Shown: positions 16,603-24,869, counted from the first letter of the stretch. The stretch: 47,419 nt of DNA from Ga0077527 sp964533495 (GCA_964533495.1 CAZHJU010000026.1:1-47419), one strand, 5' to 3'. Numbers and translations: made by a program. Notes: generated from the letters alone by a model not told the origin.

Positions 16603-17496
16603 CTAATATCGTTTCTGCCGCGCCAGATTTTCCGCGGCCAGCCGCCGGTAACTGGCGAACCGCCTTGCGGTGATCGCGCCGGCTTCGGCGGCCGCGGCGA
16701 GCGCGCAGCCCGGCTCCTCGAGGTGGCGGCAGTTGCGGAAGCGGCATTGCCCGAGGTGGGGGCGGAATTCGGTGAAGGTGGCGGCAAGTTCCTCCGTGCC
16801 GAGGTGGTGGACGCCGAAGGCCTGCACGCCGGGAGTGTCGATGACGTCGCTCAGCGCGTCGAGGTGGTGCAGCCGCGCATGCGAGGTCGTGTGCTTGCCG
16901 GTGCCCAGCGCCGTGGACACTTCCTGCGTCGGCGCCGCGGCCTGCGGCAGCAGCGCGTTGAGGATCGTCGACTTGCCCATGCCCGACTCGCCGACCAGCA
17001 CGCTGCGCTGTCCGGCGAGCCGCGGCCGCAGCGCGTCCACGCTGTCGCGCGCGACCAGCTTCAGCAGCGGATAACCCATCGCGACGTACGGCGCCAGCGA
17101 CTTTTCCGAGATCGCCGCCTCCGGCAGGTCGGCCTTGTTGAGCACGATCAGCGGCCGGATGCCGGTGTGTTCGGCGGCGGCGAGGCAGCAGTCGAGCACG
17201 TCGAGGTCGAAGGACGGCACCGGCGCCACCACCATCACCATCTGCGTGACGTTGGCGGCGATCAGCTTCTGCTTCCACTGGTCGGAGCGGTAGAGCAGGG
17301 TGTCGCGCGGCGCGCAGGCGTCGATGACGCCCTGGTCGTCGCTGCTGCAGCCGACGGTCACGCGGTCGCCGCAGGCGTAGTCGCTGCGCTTGCCGCGGGC
17401 GCTGCAGTCGCGCACCCGGCCGTCGTCGCATTCGACGAGGAAACGCCGGCCGTAGGCGGCGGTGACCAGGCCCTGCCGTGTCTGTTCAGAGCTCAA
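16603..17496 (-). CDS. rsgA: Ribosome small-subunit-dependent GTPase A
   Basis: 297 residues with the circularly permuted GTPase order of RsgA/YjeQ: an N-terminal OB fold (about 8-75), then G4 NKAD (120-123), P-loop GESGMGKST (169-177) and G3 DTPG (220-223). A C-terminal zinc site follows, with Cys251, Cys256, His258 and Cys264. It is a cytoplasmic late assembly factor of the 30S subunit. Its start overlaps the pterin dehydratase stop by 11 bases, so both are probably translated from one mRNA that starts at the M48 protease gene. All key residues are present. Confidence 0.96.
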   Translation of the reverse strand: MSSEQTRQGLVTAAYGRRFLVECDDGRVRDCSARGKRSDYACGDRVTVGCSSDDQGVIDACAPRDTLLYRSDQWKQKLIAANVTQMVMVVAPVPSFDLDVLDCCLAAAEHTGIRPLIVLNKADLPEAAISEKSLAPYVAMGYPLLKLVARDSVDALRPRLAGQRSVLVGESGMGKSTILNALLPQAAAPTQEVSTALGTGKHTTSHARLHHLDALSDVIDTPGVQAFGVHHLGTEELAATFTEFRPHLGQCRFRNCRHLEEPGCALAAAAEAGAITARRFASYRRLAAENLARQKRY

Positions 17497-17815
17497 ACAG
17501 CGCGTCTATCTTCGCGGCGCAGATAAAATCATTCTCGGACAGCCCGCCGATCGCGTGGGTGATGTAGTCGACCCGGCATTTGTTGTAGCCGACGGAGAGG
17601 TCGGGGTGGTGGTCCTCGCGGTGCGAGATCCACGCGGTCGCGTTCACGAAGGCCATGGTCTCGTGATAATTGCGGAACTCGAAGGTCCTGGTCAGCACGC
17701 CGCCGGTGTACGACCAGCCCTTCAGGCGTTTCGTCAGCGACGCGATTTCGTCCGCGGTCAGCGGCGCGACGCCGCCTTCGCAGGGCTTGCATTTTTTCTG
17801 CGCGAGATCGCTCAT
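17486..17815 (-). CDS. 4a-hydroxytetrahydrobiopterin dehydratase
   Basis: 109 residues of the pterin-4a-carbinolamine dehydratase (PCD/DCoH) family. The active-site signature EDHHPDLSVGYNKCRVDY (about 68-85) and the THAIGGLSENDF segment are intact. It dehydrates 4a-hydroxytetrahydropterin, usually to recycle the cofactor of phenylalanine hydroxylase. No phenylalanine hydroxylase gene is adjacent; the neighbours are rsgA and an M48 protease, an arrangement I recall from other betaproteobacteria. The N-terminal KKCKPCEGG Cys pair is common in bacterial members. The start lies 12 bases after the protease stop. Confidence 0.93.
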   Translation of the reverse strand: MSDLAQKKCKPCEGGVAPLTADEIASLTKRLKGWSYTGGVLTRTFEFRNYHETMAFVNATAWISHREDHHPDLSVGYNKCRVDYITHAIGGLSENDFICAAKIDALFEL

Positions 17816-17827
17816 GGCCCGTTTCCT

Positions 17828-19075
17828 TCAGCGCGCCGCCGCCTGCTGCAGCCGCGCGATGCGCAGCGTGGCTGGCGGATGCGAATCGTAGAACGCGGAA
17901 TGCAGCGGATCCGGCGTCAGCGTCGAGGCGTTGTCCTTGTAGAGCTTGACCAGCGCCGAGACGAGGTCGGCGGCCGGCGTGTACTGCGCGGCGAAGGCGT
18001 CGGCCTCGAATTCGTGCCGGCGCGACAGCATCGCGCCCAGCGGCTGGAACAGGAAGGTGAACACCGGGATCACGATCGAGAACAGCACCAGGGCCATCGC
18101 CGTCGACGGCGAGGACACGCCGAGGCCCTCGTAGAACCAGGGCTTGTCGAGCACCCAGCCGAGCAGCCACAGGAAGCCGAGGCTGGCGGTGAAGATCCAG
18201 GCGATGCGCTTGATCACGTGTTTCAGCTTGAAGTGGCCCAGCTCGTGCGCCAGCACGGCTTCGACCTCCGGCGGCTCCAGCCGCGACAGCAGGGTGTCGA
18301 AGAACACGATGCGCTTGGTCTTGCCGAAGCCGGTGAAGTAGGCGTTGCCGTGGCTGGAGCGGCGCGAGCCGTCCATCACCATCAGGCCCTTGACCTTGAA
18401 GCCGCAGCGGTCGAGCAGGCGCTCGACGCGCTCCTTCATCGCGGCGTCGGTCAGCGGCGAGAACTTGTTGAACAGCGGCGCGATCCAGGTCGGGTAGACC
18501 GCCAGCATCACGATGTTGAAGGCCATCCAGGTCAGCCAGGCATACAGCCACCACCATGCGCCCATGCGGTCCATCAGCCACAGCACGGCGGCGACCAGCG
18601 GCAGGCCCAGCGCGGCGCCCAGCGCCAGGCTTTTCGCGAAATCGGCCCAGAACAGCTTCGGCGTCATCTTGTTGAAGCCGAAACGCTCCTCGATGACGAA
18701 GGTGCGGTAGAGGCTGAAGGGAATGTCGATCACCGTGGTCACCAGCGCGACGCCGGCGATCAGCGCGAGGCCGCGCACGATGCCGGGCTCGAACCAGGCC
18801 GCGCCCAGATCGTGCAGCGCCTGCAGGCCGCCGCCGAAGGTGAGGGCCAGCGTGACGGCGACGCCCGCCAGCAGCTCGACCATCGCGAAGCGGGTCTTGG
18901 CGCCGGTGTAGTCGGCGGCGCGCTGGTGCGCGTCGAGGCTGATGACGTCGGCGAACTGCGCCGGCACGGCCCCGCGGTGGGCGCGCACGTGCGCGGCATG
19001 GCGCGCGGCGAGCCACAGCCGGGTGGCGGTCGTCAGCAGCAGGGCTGCGAGGAAAATGAGGCCGAAGGCATGCAT
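17828..19075 (-). CDS. M48 family (Ste24-like) membrane metalloprotease
   Basis: 415 residues resembling CAAX prenyl protease 1/Ste24. There are several membrane helices (about 1-22, 65-85, 100-118, 147-168, 176-195, 292-311 and 325-345). The zinc motif is HELGH (His277, Glu278, His281), with a third ligand in the EFEADA segment (Glu355 or Glu357). It is an inner-membrane endopeptidase with the active site probably on the cytoplasmic side. In bacteria, which do not prenylate CAAX proteins, the role is presumably membrane-protein quality control. It is first in the run with the pterin dehydratase and rsgA and divergent from orn. Confidence 0.93.
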   Translation of the reverse strand: MHAFGLIFLAALLLTTATRLWLAARHAAHVRAHRGAVPAQFADVISLDAHQRAADYTGAKTRFAMVELLAGVAVTLALTFGGGLQALHDLGAAWFEPGIVRGLALIAGVALVTTVIDIPFSLYRTFVIEERFGFNKMTPKLFWADFAKSLALGAALGLPLVAAVLWLMDRMGAWWWLYAWLTWMAFNIVMLAVYPTWIAPLFNKFSPLTDAAMKERVERLLDRCGFKVKGLMVMDGSRRSSHGNAYFTGFGKTKRIVFFDTLLSRLEPPEVEAVLAHELGHFKLKHVIKRIAWIFTASLGFLWLLGWVLDKPWFYEGLGVSSPSTAMALVLFSIVIPVFTFLFQPLGAMLSRRHEFEADAFAAQYTPAADLVSALVKLYKDNASTLTPDPLHSAFYDSHPPATLRIARLQQAAAR

Positions 19076-19157
19076 ATTTTATGGTTCATGGTCGGAAGTT
19101 TCGGGCTTGTGACACAATGCGCGTCTGGAAATTCAAGGCCCGAACGGCAAATTCATT

Positions 19158-19703
19158 ATGGCACAGGATCCCAACGCCCTCATCTGGATCGACATGGAGA
19201 TGAGCGGGCTCGACCCCGAGATCGAGCGCGTGCTCGAGATCGCGATCGTCATCACCGATGCGCAGCTCAATATCGTCGCCGAGGCGCCGGTGCTGGTGAT
19301 TCACCAGCCGGACACGGTGCTCGATGCCATGGACAATTGGAACCGGTCCACGCACGGCAAATCGGGACTGACCGACCGCGTGAAAGCCTCGACGCTGACC
19401 GAGGCCGAGGCCGAGGCGCAGATGATCGCCTTCCTGGCGCAGTACGTGCCGAAGGGCGTGTCGCCGATCTGCGGCAACTCGGTGCACCAGGACCGGCGTT
19501 TCCTGGTGAAGTACCTGCCGAAGCTGGATGAATACTTCCACTACCGGCTGATCGACGTCAGCACGCTGAAGGAGCTGGCGCGGCGCTGGAAGCCCGAAGT
19601 GCTGGCCGGCATGGTCAAGCACGGCAAGCACGAGGCGCTCGCCGACATCCACGAGTCGATCGCCGAGCTGCGTTATTACCGCGAACGGATCATGAAGATC
19701 TGA
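19158..19703 (+). CDS. orn: Oligoribonuclease
   Basis: 181 residues, the usual length for Orn. The DEDDh exonuclease motifs are all visible: WIDMEMSGLD (Asp12, Glu14), GNSVHQDRRFL in the middle and HEALADIHESI with the catalytic His and final Asp. The enzyme degrades two- to five-nucleotide RNAs, including the pGpG product of cyclic-di-GMP turnover, in the cytoplasm. The gene is divergent from the M48 protease and monocistronic; the next gene downstream is on the other strand. Confidence 0.97.
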   Translation: MAQDPNALIWIDMEMSGLDPEIERVLEIAIVITDAQLNIVAEAPVLVIHQPDTVLDAMDNWNRSTHGKSGLTDRVKASTLTEAEAEAQMIAFLAQYVPKGVSPICGNSVHQDRRFLVKYLPKLDEYFHYRLIDVSTLKELARRWKPEVLAGMVKHGKHEALADIHESIAELRYYRERIMKI

Positions 19704-19721
19704 GGGTTGCCGGTTTCCCGG

Positions 19722-19967
19722 TCAGTCGAGCTTCAGGTCGCCGTCGAATTTCACTTCCAGCGCCAGCGCGCCGACGCTGAGCGTCATCGCCGCCGGCAGC
19801 GTTTCGTTGCCCTTCAGCCTGCCGTCCTCGATCGCCTTGTGCACCGCCTTCTCGATTGCGAGCTGCGAGTTGACGCCGACGGTCTTCAGGAACTTGCGGG
19901 TGCTCAGTTTGGCCGCGGAGGTCCCCGTATTCCCCTGAGGGGCGCGCGGAGGTTGCGGAGGATTCAA
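19722..19967 (-). CDS. DUF6494 family small protein
   Basis: 81 residues. The core STRKFLKTVGVNSQLAIEKA and KGNETLPAAMTL is the DUF6494 pattern known from beta- and gammaproteobacteria; function unknown. The indicated start is a TTG (19965-19967) with a poor ribosome-binding site, and the first 20 residues (MNPPQPPRAPQGNTG) do not look like family members, which usually begin only a few residues before the RKFLK motif. The true start, possibly a CTG before STRKF, is unsettled. It is convergent with orn and lies 40 bases after the pgi stop in the same direction, so it is downstream of the pgi coding strand. Confidence 0.75.
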   Translation of the reverse strand: MNPPQPPRAPQGNTGTSAAKLSTRKFLKTVGVNSQLAIEKAVHKAIEDGRLKGNETLPAAMTLSVGALALEVKFDGDLKLD

Positions 19968-20007
19968 AATCCGGAAACCGGACCACCGCTCTCCACGCCA
20001 TCCGCGA

Positions 20008-21678
20008 TCAGGGACTTTCAGGTTCTCTTTTGACGTAATTGATCAACCCGTTGGTCGAGGCGTCGTGCGCGGTCGCGGGCGCGGCCGACGAGAATTCGGG
20101 CAGCACGCTGTCCGCCAGTCGCTTGCCGTGCTCGACGCCCCACTGGTCAAAGGCGTTGATGTCCCAGACCGCGCTCTGCACGAAGGTGCGGTGCTCGTAG
20201 AGCGCGAGCAGCGCGCCGAGGCTGCGCGGCGTCAGCGCATCCAGCAGCAGGGTGGTGCTCGGCCGGTTGCCGGGCAGGGCCTGGTGCGGCGCGAGGCGCG
20301 CGGCTTCGCGCGCGGGGACACCCTGCCGCAGCAGGGCCTGTTCGGTTTCGGCGGCGGTCACGCCCTGCATCAGCAGCGCCGATTGCGCGAAGCAGTTGGC
20401 GAGCATCACCGCATGGGTGTCGCTGCCGGTTTCCGCGCGCGGCGCTTCCCGGGGGGGCTGGCTTCGCGGCGCGCGGCAGGCGATGAAATCCACCGGCACC
20501 GGGCGCGTGCCCTGATGCAGCATCTGGAAATAGGCGTGCTGGCCCTCGGTGCCGGCACCGCCCCACAGCACCGCGCCGCTGTCGTGGCGCAGCGGCCTGC
20601 CGCGGCGGCTGACGCTTTTGCCGAGGCTTTCCATTTCGAGCTGTTGCAGCCAGGCCGGCAGCAGTTCCAGGCCCGGCGCATAGGGGATCACCGCGCGCGA
20701 GCCCATCGCGAAGAAACCGGCGTGCCACAAACCGGTCAACGCCATCAGCACTGGCAGGTTGCGTTCCGGCGGGGCTTCGGAGAAATGCGCGTCCATGTCC
20801 GCCGCGCCGGCGAGCAGGTCGTCGAAGCGGTCGCCGCCCATCGCGATCATCGCCGGCAGGCCGGCCGCCGACCACAGCGAATACCGCCCGCCGACCCAGT
20901 CCCACATCGGGAATATCCGTTCCGGCGGCAGGCCGAAGGCCTGCACCGCTTCGGCCTGCGCGGTCACCGCGGCGAAATGCGCGCCGGTATCCGCGGTGTC
21001 GAGCCCGGCCCGCAGCCAGGCGCGCGCGGCGCGGGCGTTGAGCAGGGTTTCCTGTGTCGAGAAACTCTTCGACTGGACGATGAACAGCGTGGTTCGCGCG
21101 TCCAGCGGCGCCAGCGTCCGTGCCAGCGCCTCTCCGGGCGTGGTCACGAAATGCACGCGCGGATGGCCGCCTTCTGTTGCGCAGGCGTCCGCGGCCAGCG
21201 CCGGGCCGAGCGCGGAGCCGCCGATGCCGAGGCTGACGACATCGGTGAACGATTGGCCGGTCGCGCCTTTCACGGCGCCCGCGCGCAGCGCGCCGGTGAA
21301 GTCGCGCAGGGCCGCCAGCGTCTCGCGCACTTCGCGCGGGGCGGCGTCGCCGGCGCGCAGCGCGGTGTGCCAGGCGGCGCGTTTTTCCGTGGTGTTGACG
21401 CGTTTTCCGGCGAGCAGGTCCGCGATCTGCGTGGCCAGTCCGCGCTCGCGCGCCAGCGCCAGCAGCAGTTCCAGCGTTTCGGCAACGACCAGGTTTTTCG
21501 AATAGTCGAGCAGCAGGCCGCAGGCTTCGGCCGAGAAGCGCGCAAAACGCCGCGGGTCGGCGGCGAACAGCTCGCGCAGGTGACGGTCCCGCCAGGTCCT
21601 GCGGTGTGCCGCGAGGGCGCGCCATGCCGGCGCGCGCGTCAGTGACGGGGTGCTTTTCCTGTTCTGTCCTGCGGGCAT
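20008..21678 (-). CDS. pgi: Glucose-6-phosphate isomerase
   Basis: 556 residues, full length for the long bacterial form. Signature WVGGRYSLWSAAGLP, the phosphate-binding SKSFSTQETL segment, the QHAYFQMLHQGT segment with the ring-opening His, and the C-terminal FDQWGVEHGK with the catalytic Lys are all present. It interconverts glucose-6-phosphate and fructose-6-phosphate in the cytoplasm. No Shine-Dalgarno precedes the ATG; instead a TACAAT -10-like box (21685-21690, minus strand) ends 7 bases before it, so the message may be leaderless or the start further inside. It is divergent from the EI24 gene. Confidence 0.96.
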   Translation of the reverse strand: MPAGQNRKSTPSLTRAPAWRALAAHRRTWRDRHLRELFAADPRRFARFSAEACGLLLDYSKNLVVAETLELLLALARERGLATQIADLLAGKRVNTTEKRAAWHTALRAGDAAPREVRETLAALRDFTGALRAGAVKGATGQSFTDVVSLGIGGSALGPALAADACATEGGHPRVHFVTTPGEALARTLAPLDARTTLFIVQSKSFSTQETLLNARAARAWLRAGLDTADTGAHFAAVTAQAEAVQAFGLPPERIFPMWDWVGGRYSLWSAAGLPAMIAMGGDRFDDLLAGAADMDAHFSEAPPERNLPVLMALTGLWHAGFFAMGSRAVIPYAPGLELLPAWLQQLEMESLGKSVSRRGRPLRHDSGAVLWGGAGTEGQHAYFQMLHQGTRPVPVDFIACRAPRSQPPREAPRAETGSDTHAVMLANCFAQSALLMQGVTAAETEQALLRQGVPAREAARLAPHQALPGNRPSTTLLLDALTPRSLGALLALYEHRTFVQSAVWDINAFDQWGVEHGKRLADSVLPEFSSAAPATAHDASTNGLINYVKREPESP

Positions 21679-21718
21679 GCGAACATTGTACCCCGATGAT
21701 CGCCGCGGCAGCGGCGTT

Positions 21719-21724
21719 TACAAT
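21719..21724 (+). promoter_or_regulatory. Possible -10 box (TACAAT) before the EI24 gene
   Basis: TACAAT is followed by a tandem 10-mer, CAATACCGTC twice (21721-21740), and 32 bases later by ATGCATGCCGGGCG (21757-21770). The same -10-like box plus 14-mer spacing recurs before the M48 lipoprotein gene at 33283-33335. No good -35 is visible. Confidence 0.3.
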
Positions 21725-21885
21725 ACCGTCCAATACCGTCATCTGAACGGAGGATCATGCATGCCGGGCGCGCTCACCGTACTGCCGTTTTTCCGGCTTG
21801 CCGGCGAAGTCATCGTGCGATTCGCGGGACTGCCGGTCCGCGGACCGGCGATCGGCCGGCCGTTGCCGTCGTGGAGGGTTTCCTG

Positions 21886-22602
21886 ATGCGCGACGTCATC
21901 ACCGCCATCACCCGCGCCGCGCGCAACCTCTTCGATCCGCGGATCGTCGCCATCGTGTTCCTGCCGATGCTCGGCGGCGTGTTGCTGTGGACGGTGCTGG
22001 CGTGGGTGTTCTGGAGCGGCTGGACCGGCGCCATCGCCGCGGCGATGGCCTCGACCACCGTCGCCGGCTGGCTGCAGGGCTGGAACGCGATGTGGGTCAT
22101 CGACTACACGGCGGCCTTCGTGATGCTGGTGGGCCTGCTGCCGGCCATCTACGTCACCGCGCTGCTGATCACCGAGACCTTCGCGATGCCGGTGATCGTC
22201 CGCTTCGTCGCCGAACGCCATCACCCGGACCTGGCCCGCGCCGCGGGCGGTACGCTGGCCGGCAGCCTGCTCAATGCCGCGACCGGCATCGCCGTGTTCG
22301 CGCTGCTGTGGATATTCACGCTGCCGCTGTGGCTGACCGGCGTCGGGGCGGTGCTCGCGCCGGTGCTGACCTCGGCCTGGCTGAGCCAGCGCCTGTTCCG
22401 TTACGACGCGCTGGCCGAGCACGCCAGCCGCGGGGAATACGCGCGGCTGGTGCGCGAATCCCGCGGCGACCTGTTCCTGCTCGGCATCCTGGTCTCGCTG
22501 CTGCTCTACGTGCCGGTGGTCAACCTGCTGGTGCCGGTGCTGGGCGGGCTGGCCTTCAGCCAGTTCTGCCTGGCGCGGCTGGCGGCCCTGCGCCGGACCT
22601 GA
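21886..22602 (+). CDS. EI24-domain (CysZ-like) membrane protein
   Basis: 238 residues, mostly hydrophobic, with about four to six membrane helices (about 21-44, 60-95, 120-160 and 195-225). The architecture and the LFDPRIVAIVFLPML opening match EI24/CysZ-type proteins; E. coli CysZ is a sulfate channel of this group, but no sulfur gene is near and the substrate is unknown. I chose the Met at 21886 because GGAGGG lies just upstream and the family begins here. The frame is open to an ATG at 21757, which itself follows GGAGG; the extra 43 residues are Arg-rich and look non-coding, but see the findings on the shared leader. Confidence 0.82.
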   Translation: MRDVITAITRAARNLFDPRIVAIVFLPMLGGVLLWTVLAWVFWSGWTGAIAAAMASTTVAGWLQGWNAMWVIDYTAAFVMLVGLLPAIYVTALLITETFAMPVIVRFVAERHHPDLARAAGGTLAGSLLNAATGIAVFALLWIFTLPLWLTGVGAVLAPVLTSAWLSQRLFRYDALAEHASRGEYARLVRESRGDLFLLGILVSLLLYVPVVNLLVPVLGGLAFSQFCLARLAALRRT

Positions 22603-22733
22603 AACGCATCCGGGGCACTTTGTCCGCGGCGCGTGGTCGTATGCCACGGCCGGCCGTTTGGGCGGCCCGGCGCGGTGATGTTATCGTTCAGCCGTGCCGC
22701 CATCCCCGTGAATGTCATGAAAGGAACAGATCC

Positions 22734-23060
22734 GTGAAAACCGCAAGCAGGAATGCCGATCCCGCAGTGTCCAAGGAAAAACTGATCAGCGATTTCAAGG
22801 TCGTCGTCGCCGACGCGGAGGCGCTGCTGAAGGCTTCGGCCGGGCAGGGCGGCGAAGCGCTGGCCGCCGCGCGCAGCCGCGTCGAGCAGTCGCTGAAGGA
22901 GGCCAAGGAGAAGATGCTGGATGCCGAAGAGGAACTGCTGCTGAAGACCAGGGCCGCGGCCAGAGCGACCGACGAATACGTGCAGGATCATCCCTGGCAT
23001 GCCGTGGGCATCGCCGCCGGCGTCGGCCTGGTGGTGGGCCTGCTGATCGGCCGGCGCTGA
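22734..23060 (+). CDS. DUF883 family protein (YqjD/ElaB-like)
   Basis: 108 residues from a GTG start preceded by AAAGGA; no in-frame ATG is near. The middle is a long amphipathic helix (about 15-80, rich in Ala, Glu and Lys), and the C-terminus is a short glycine-zipper membrane segment (AVGIAAGVGLVVGLLIG then RR), the hallmark of YqjD/ElaB. In E. coli these tail-anchored proteins bind stationary-phase ribosomes to the inner membrane. It is the first gene of a trio with YqjE- and YqjK-like proteins, the same order as in enterobacteria. Confidence 0.9.
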   Translation: MKTASRNADPAVSKEKLISDFKVVVADAEALLKASAGQGGEALAAARSRVEQSLKEAKEKMLDAEEELLLKTRAAARATDEYVQDHPWHAVGIAAGVGLVVGLLIGRR

Positions 23061-23068
23061 TTCCCGCG

Positions 23069-23458
23069 ATGGCCGAATCGCAGGCTTCGCCTGAAGGCCT
23101 GTTCGCGTCGCTGAAGACGCTGGGCGCGACGTTTGCAGCGATCCTCCAGAACCGGCTCGAACTGCTGTCGACGGACATCGCCGAGGAACGCGCGCGGCTG
23201 GGCTCCATCCTGCTGCTGTCGCTGGTGGCGCTGTTCTGCCTCGGCGTCGGCGTGCTGCTGCTGACGCTGCTGGTCGTGGTGCTGTTCTGGGACACCCACC
23301 GCATGGCTGCGCTGGGCGCGCTGACGGCGCTGTTCCTCGCGGCGGGCGGCTGGGTCGGCGGGATGGCGCTGCATCGGCTGCGCACCAAGCCGCGGCTGTT
23401 CGAGGCCAGCCTCGTCGAGCTGGCGAAGGACCGCGAACATCTGGATTCCGGTTCATGA
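23069..23458 (+). CDS. YqjE-like phage-holin-family membrane protein
   Basis: 129 residues of the YqjE/holin-X family (Actinobacterial phage holin superfamily by name only; no phage link here). It has a soluble amphipathic N-terminus (1-45), then two adjacent membrane helices (about 48-75 and 82-103) and a charged tail (FEASLVELAKDREHL). It starts 8 bases after the DUF883 stop and overlaps the next gene by 4 bases, so the three genes are one operon. Function unknown; likely an inner-membrane partner of the YqjD-like protein. Confidence 0.88.
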   Translation: MAESQASPEGLFASLKTLGATFAAILQNRLELLSTDIAEERARLGSILLLSLVALFCLGVGVLLLTLLVVVLFWDTHRMAALGALTALFLAAGGWVGGMALHRLRTKPRLFEASLVELAKDREHLDSGS

Positions 23459-23742
23459 ACAGGGATCTCGAACGGATTCTGGAACGCCGGCGTTTGCTGG
23501 TGTCGCAGGCGGCTGCGCAGCGTTTCGCGCTGGCGCAGGAGGCGGCGCGATGGAAGCCGCGGCTTGCGCTGGCCGACCGCGGCCTCGCGGTGTTCCGCTA
23601 TGTCCGGCGTTATCCCGCGCTGCTCGCGGGGGCCGGCGTGCTTGCGGCCCTGCTGCGGCCGCGGATCGGCGGGATCTGGCTGCAGCGCGGCGTGCTGGCC
23701 TGGCAACTCGTCAGAAGCCTGCGAAATTTAAAAAGTACTTAA
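23455..23742 (+). CDS. YqjK-like protein
   Basis: 95 residues, very basic, with a predicted helical N-terminus (RDLERILERRRLLVSQAAAQR) typical of YqjK and a weakly hydrophobic stretch (PALLAGAGVLAALL, about 54-67). The ATG overlaps the YqjE stop (ATGA). Function unknown; it is known only as the third member of the yqjDEK operon. The last codons fall inside an AT-rich segment unlike the rest of the gene (AATTTAAAAAGTACTTAA), next to IHF-like copy C, suggesting the original 3' end may have been replaced by that element. Confidence 0.82.
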   Translation: MNRDLERILERRRLLVSQAAAQRFALAQEAARWKPRLALADRGLAVFRYVRRYPALLAGAGVLAALLRPRIGGIWLQRGVLAWQLVRSLRNLKST

Positions 23743-23743
23743 A

Positions 23744-23756
23744 AATCAAATACTTA
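23744..23756 (+). promoter_or_regulatory. IHF-like AT-rich site, copy C
   Basis: AATCAAATACTTA matches WATCAANNNNTTR exactly, with the A/T tract 23725-23743 upstream. It overlaps the palindrome ATACTTATAAGTAT (23750-23763). It lies immediately after the yqjK stop, between convergent operons. Confidence 0.5.
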
Positions 23757-23815
23757 TAAGTATCGCTGCGGATGCAGTGCCGCCTGCGGCATCTGCCATC
23801 CGCCCCCAGCGGCTT

Positions 23816-24175
23816 TCAGGCGTGCACGAGGGTTTTGAAGCCGCCCCAGAACATCCGTTTCGCGTCGAAGGGCATGTCCTGCGGGCCGCCCATCGCGGCG
23901 ATGCGCGGATCCTCCATCACTTTCGCGTTGACGCGGTCGCGGTGGGCGCGCGACTTGTAGACGATGTACGCGAAGACCACGGTTTCACCGGCCTTCAGCT
24001 TCACGCTCTGCGGGAACGACGTGCGTTTTCCCGGCTTCACGTCGTCGGCGACGCATTCCACGTAATCCAATGCGCCATGCTCGCGCCAGATTTTTCCGGC
24101 CTTGCGGGCGATGCTGCGGTAGGCCCCGATCTTTTTCTTCGGCACCGGCACCACGAATCCATCCACGTAAGACAT
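23816..24175 (-). CDS. DUF1428 family protein (copy 2, end of DGPF operon)
   Basis: 119 residues of the DUF1428/YbaA family, a dimeric alpha-beta ferredoxin-like fold of unknown function. Nearly every position matches the second copy at 26188-26547: by direct alignment 22 of 119 residues differ, about 80 percent identity. Typical marks are YVDGFVVPVPKKK at the start and MPFDAKRMFWGGFK at the end. It is the last gene of the long minus-strand operon, 16 bases after a YciI gene, as its paralogue follows another YciI gene. Its role is probably tied to the ECF42 regulon, by position. Confidence 0.9.
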   Translation of the reverse strand: MSYVDGFVVPVPKKKIGAYRSIARKAGKIWREHGALDYVECVADDVKPGKRTSFPQSVKLKAGETVVFAYIVYKSRAHRDRVNAKVMEDPRIAAMGGPQDMPFDAKRMFWGGFKTLVHA

Positions 24176-24191
24176 CTGCGTTCTCCTTGGG

Positions 24192-24563
24192 TTATTGCGG
24201 TTCGAAATGTCCGATCGGCCGGACTTCGACGCCCCAGCCGGCTTCGCCGCCGATCCTCGACGCCGGATGCAGCGACGCGATGCGCAGCGCTTCGTCCATG
24301 TTTTCCGCGTCGATGATGAAAAAACCGCCGACCTGTTCCTTCGTTTCGGCGAAGGGGCCGTCGGTGAACGACGGGTTGCCGTTCTTCGGCAGGATGCTGC
24401 GCGCCGTCTCCGGTTCGCCCAGAGAGGCCTGCATCAGCAGTCGCCCGCTCGCGCGCAGCGCGGCATCGTGGGCGGGGCACTGGCTGACCAGCGCGCGGAC
24501 GGCATCGGGCGTCATTGCGGCGAATTTCTGCGGGTCATAATAGGCCAGACAAAGATATTTCAT
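24192..24563 (-). CDS. YciI/DGPF family protein 4
   Basis: 123 residues of the YCII-related superfamily, a small ferredoxin-like fold. The namesake DGPF motif is in TDGPFAETKEQVGGF (about 67-81), after the usual N-terminal MKYLCLAYYD. These proteins are encoded beside ECF42 sigma factors in many bacteria and are thought to be their effectors, though no reaction is established. Here it is followed by a DUF1428 gene at 16 bases and preceded by the MoaD-like gene at 48 bases. A Gly-rich insertion (SRIGGEAGWG) near the C-terminus sets it apart from its paralogues. Confidence 0.92.
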   Translation of the reverse strand: MKYLCLAYYDPQKFAAMTPDAVRALVSQCPAHDAALRASGRLLMQASLGEPETARSILPKNGNPSFTDGPFAETKEQVGGFFIIDAENMDEALRIASLHPASRIGGEAGWGVEVRPIGHFEPQ

Positions 24564-24611
24564 GAAGGTTTCCCCTGTTTGCGGCTTTCGGCGGCCCGGC
24601 GGCGATGTCTT

Positions 24612-24869
24612 CTAGCCGCCGGACAGCGCCTGCACGATCACGACTTCGTCGTTTTCCTGCAGCGGATGCGCGAGGTCGTGGATCTGGGTGCCGTTGATGA
24701 AAATGCGGATGTGCCGGCGGATGCGGTCCTGCTCGTCGACCATGCGGAAGCGGATGCCCTCGTACTGGCGGTCGAGGTCCGCGAGCAGTGCCGCCAGCGT
24801 CGCGCCCTGCGCCTTGGCGCGGCTGGCTTGCGTGTATGAACGCAGCGCGCTGGGGATCAGCACTTTCAT
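24612..24869 (-). CDS. MoaD/ThiS family small sulfur-carrier-like protein
   Basis: 85 residues with a ubiquitin-like beta-grasp pattern and a terminal Gly-Gly (QALSGG), the site that is adenylated and thiocarboxylated in MoaD and ThiS. The ending ENDEVVIVQALSGG is typical of the family. No MoeB/ThiF or MoaE gene is near, so activation would have to come from elsewhere. It lies downstream of the sialidase-like gene (117 bases, holding a repeat), a pairing I recall from other genomes. A role as sulfur carrier or protein modifier in this operon is an inference. Confidence 0.9.
   Translation of the reverse strand: MKVLIPSALRSYTQASRAKAQGATLAALLADLDRQYEGIRFRMVDEQDRIRRHIRIFINGTQIHDLAHPLQENDEVVIVQALSGG

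Noticed and set aside
23069..23458. Prophage signal from the holin-family name
   Set aside because: The gene belongs to the YqjE group in a yqjD-yqjE-yqjK order; no phage genes are near.
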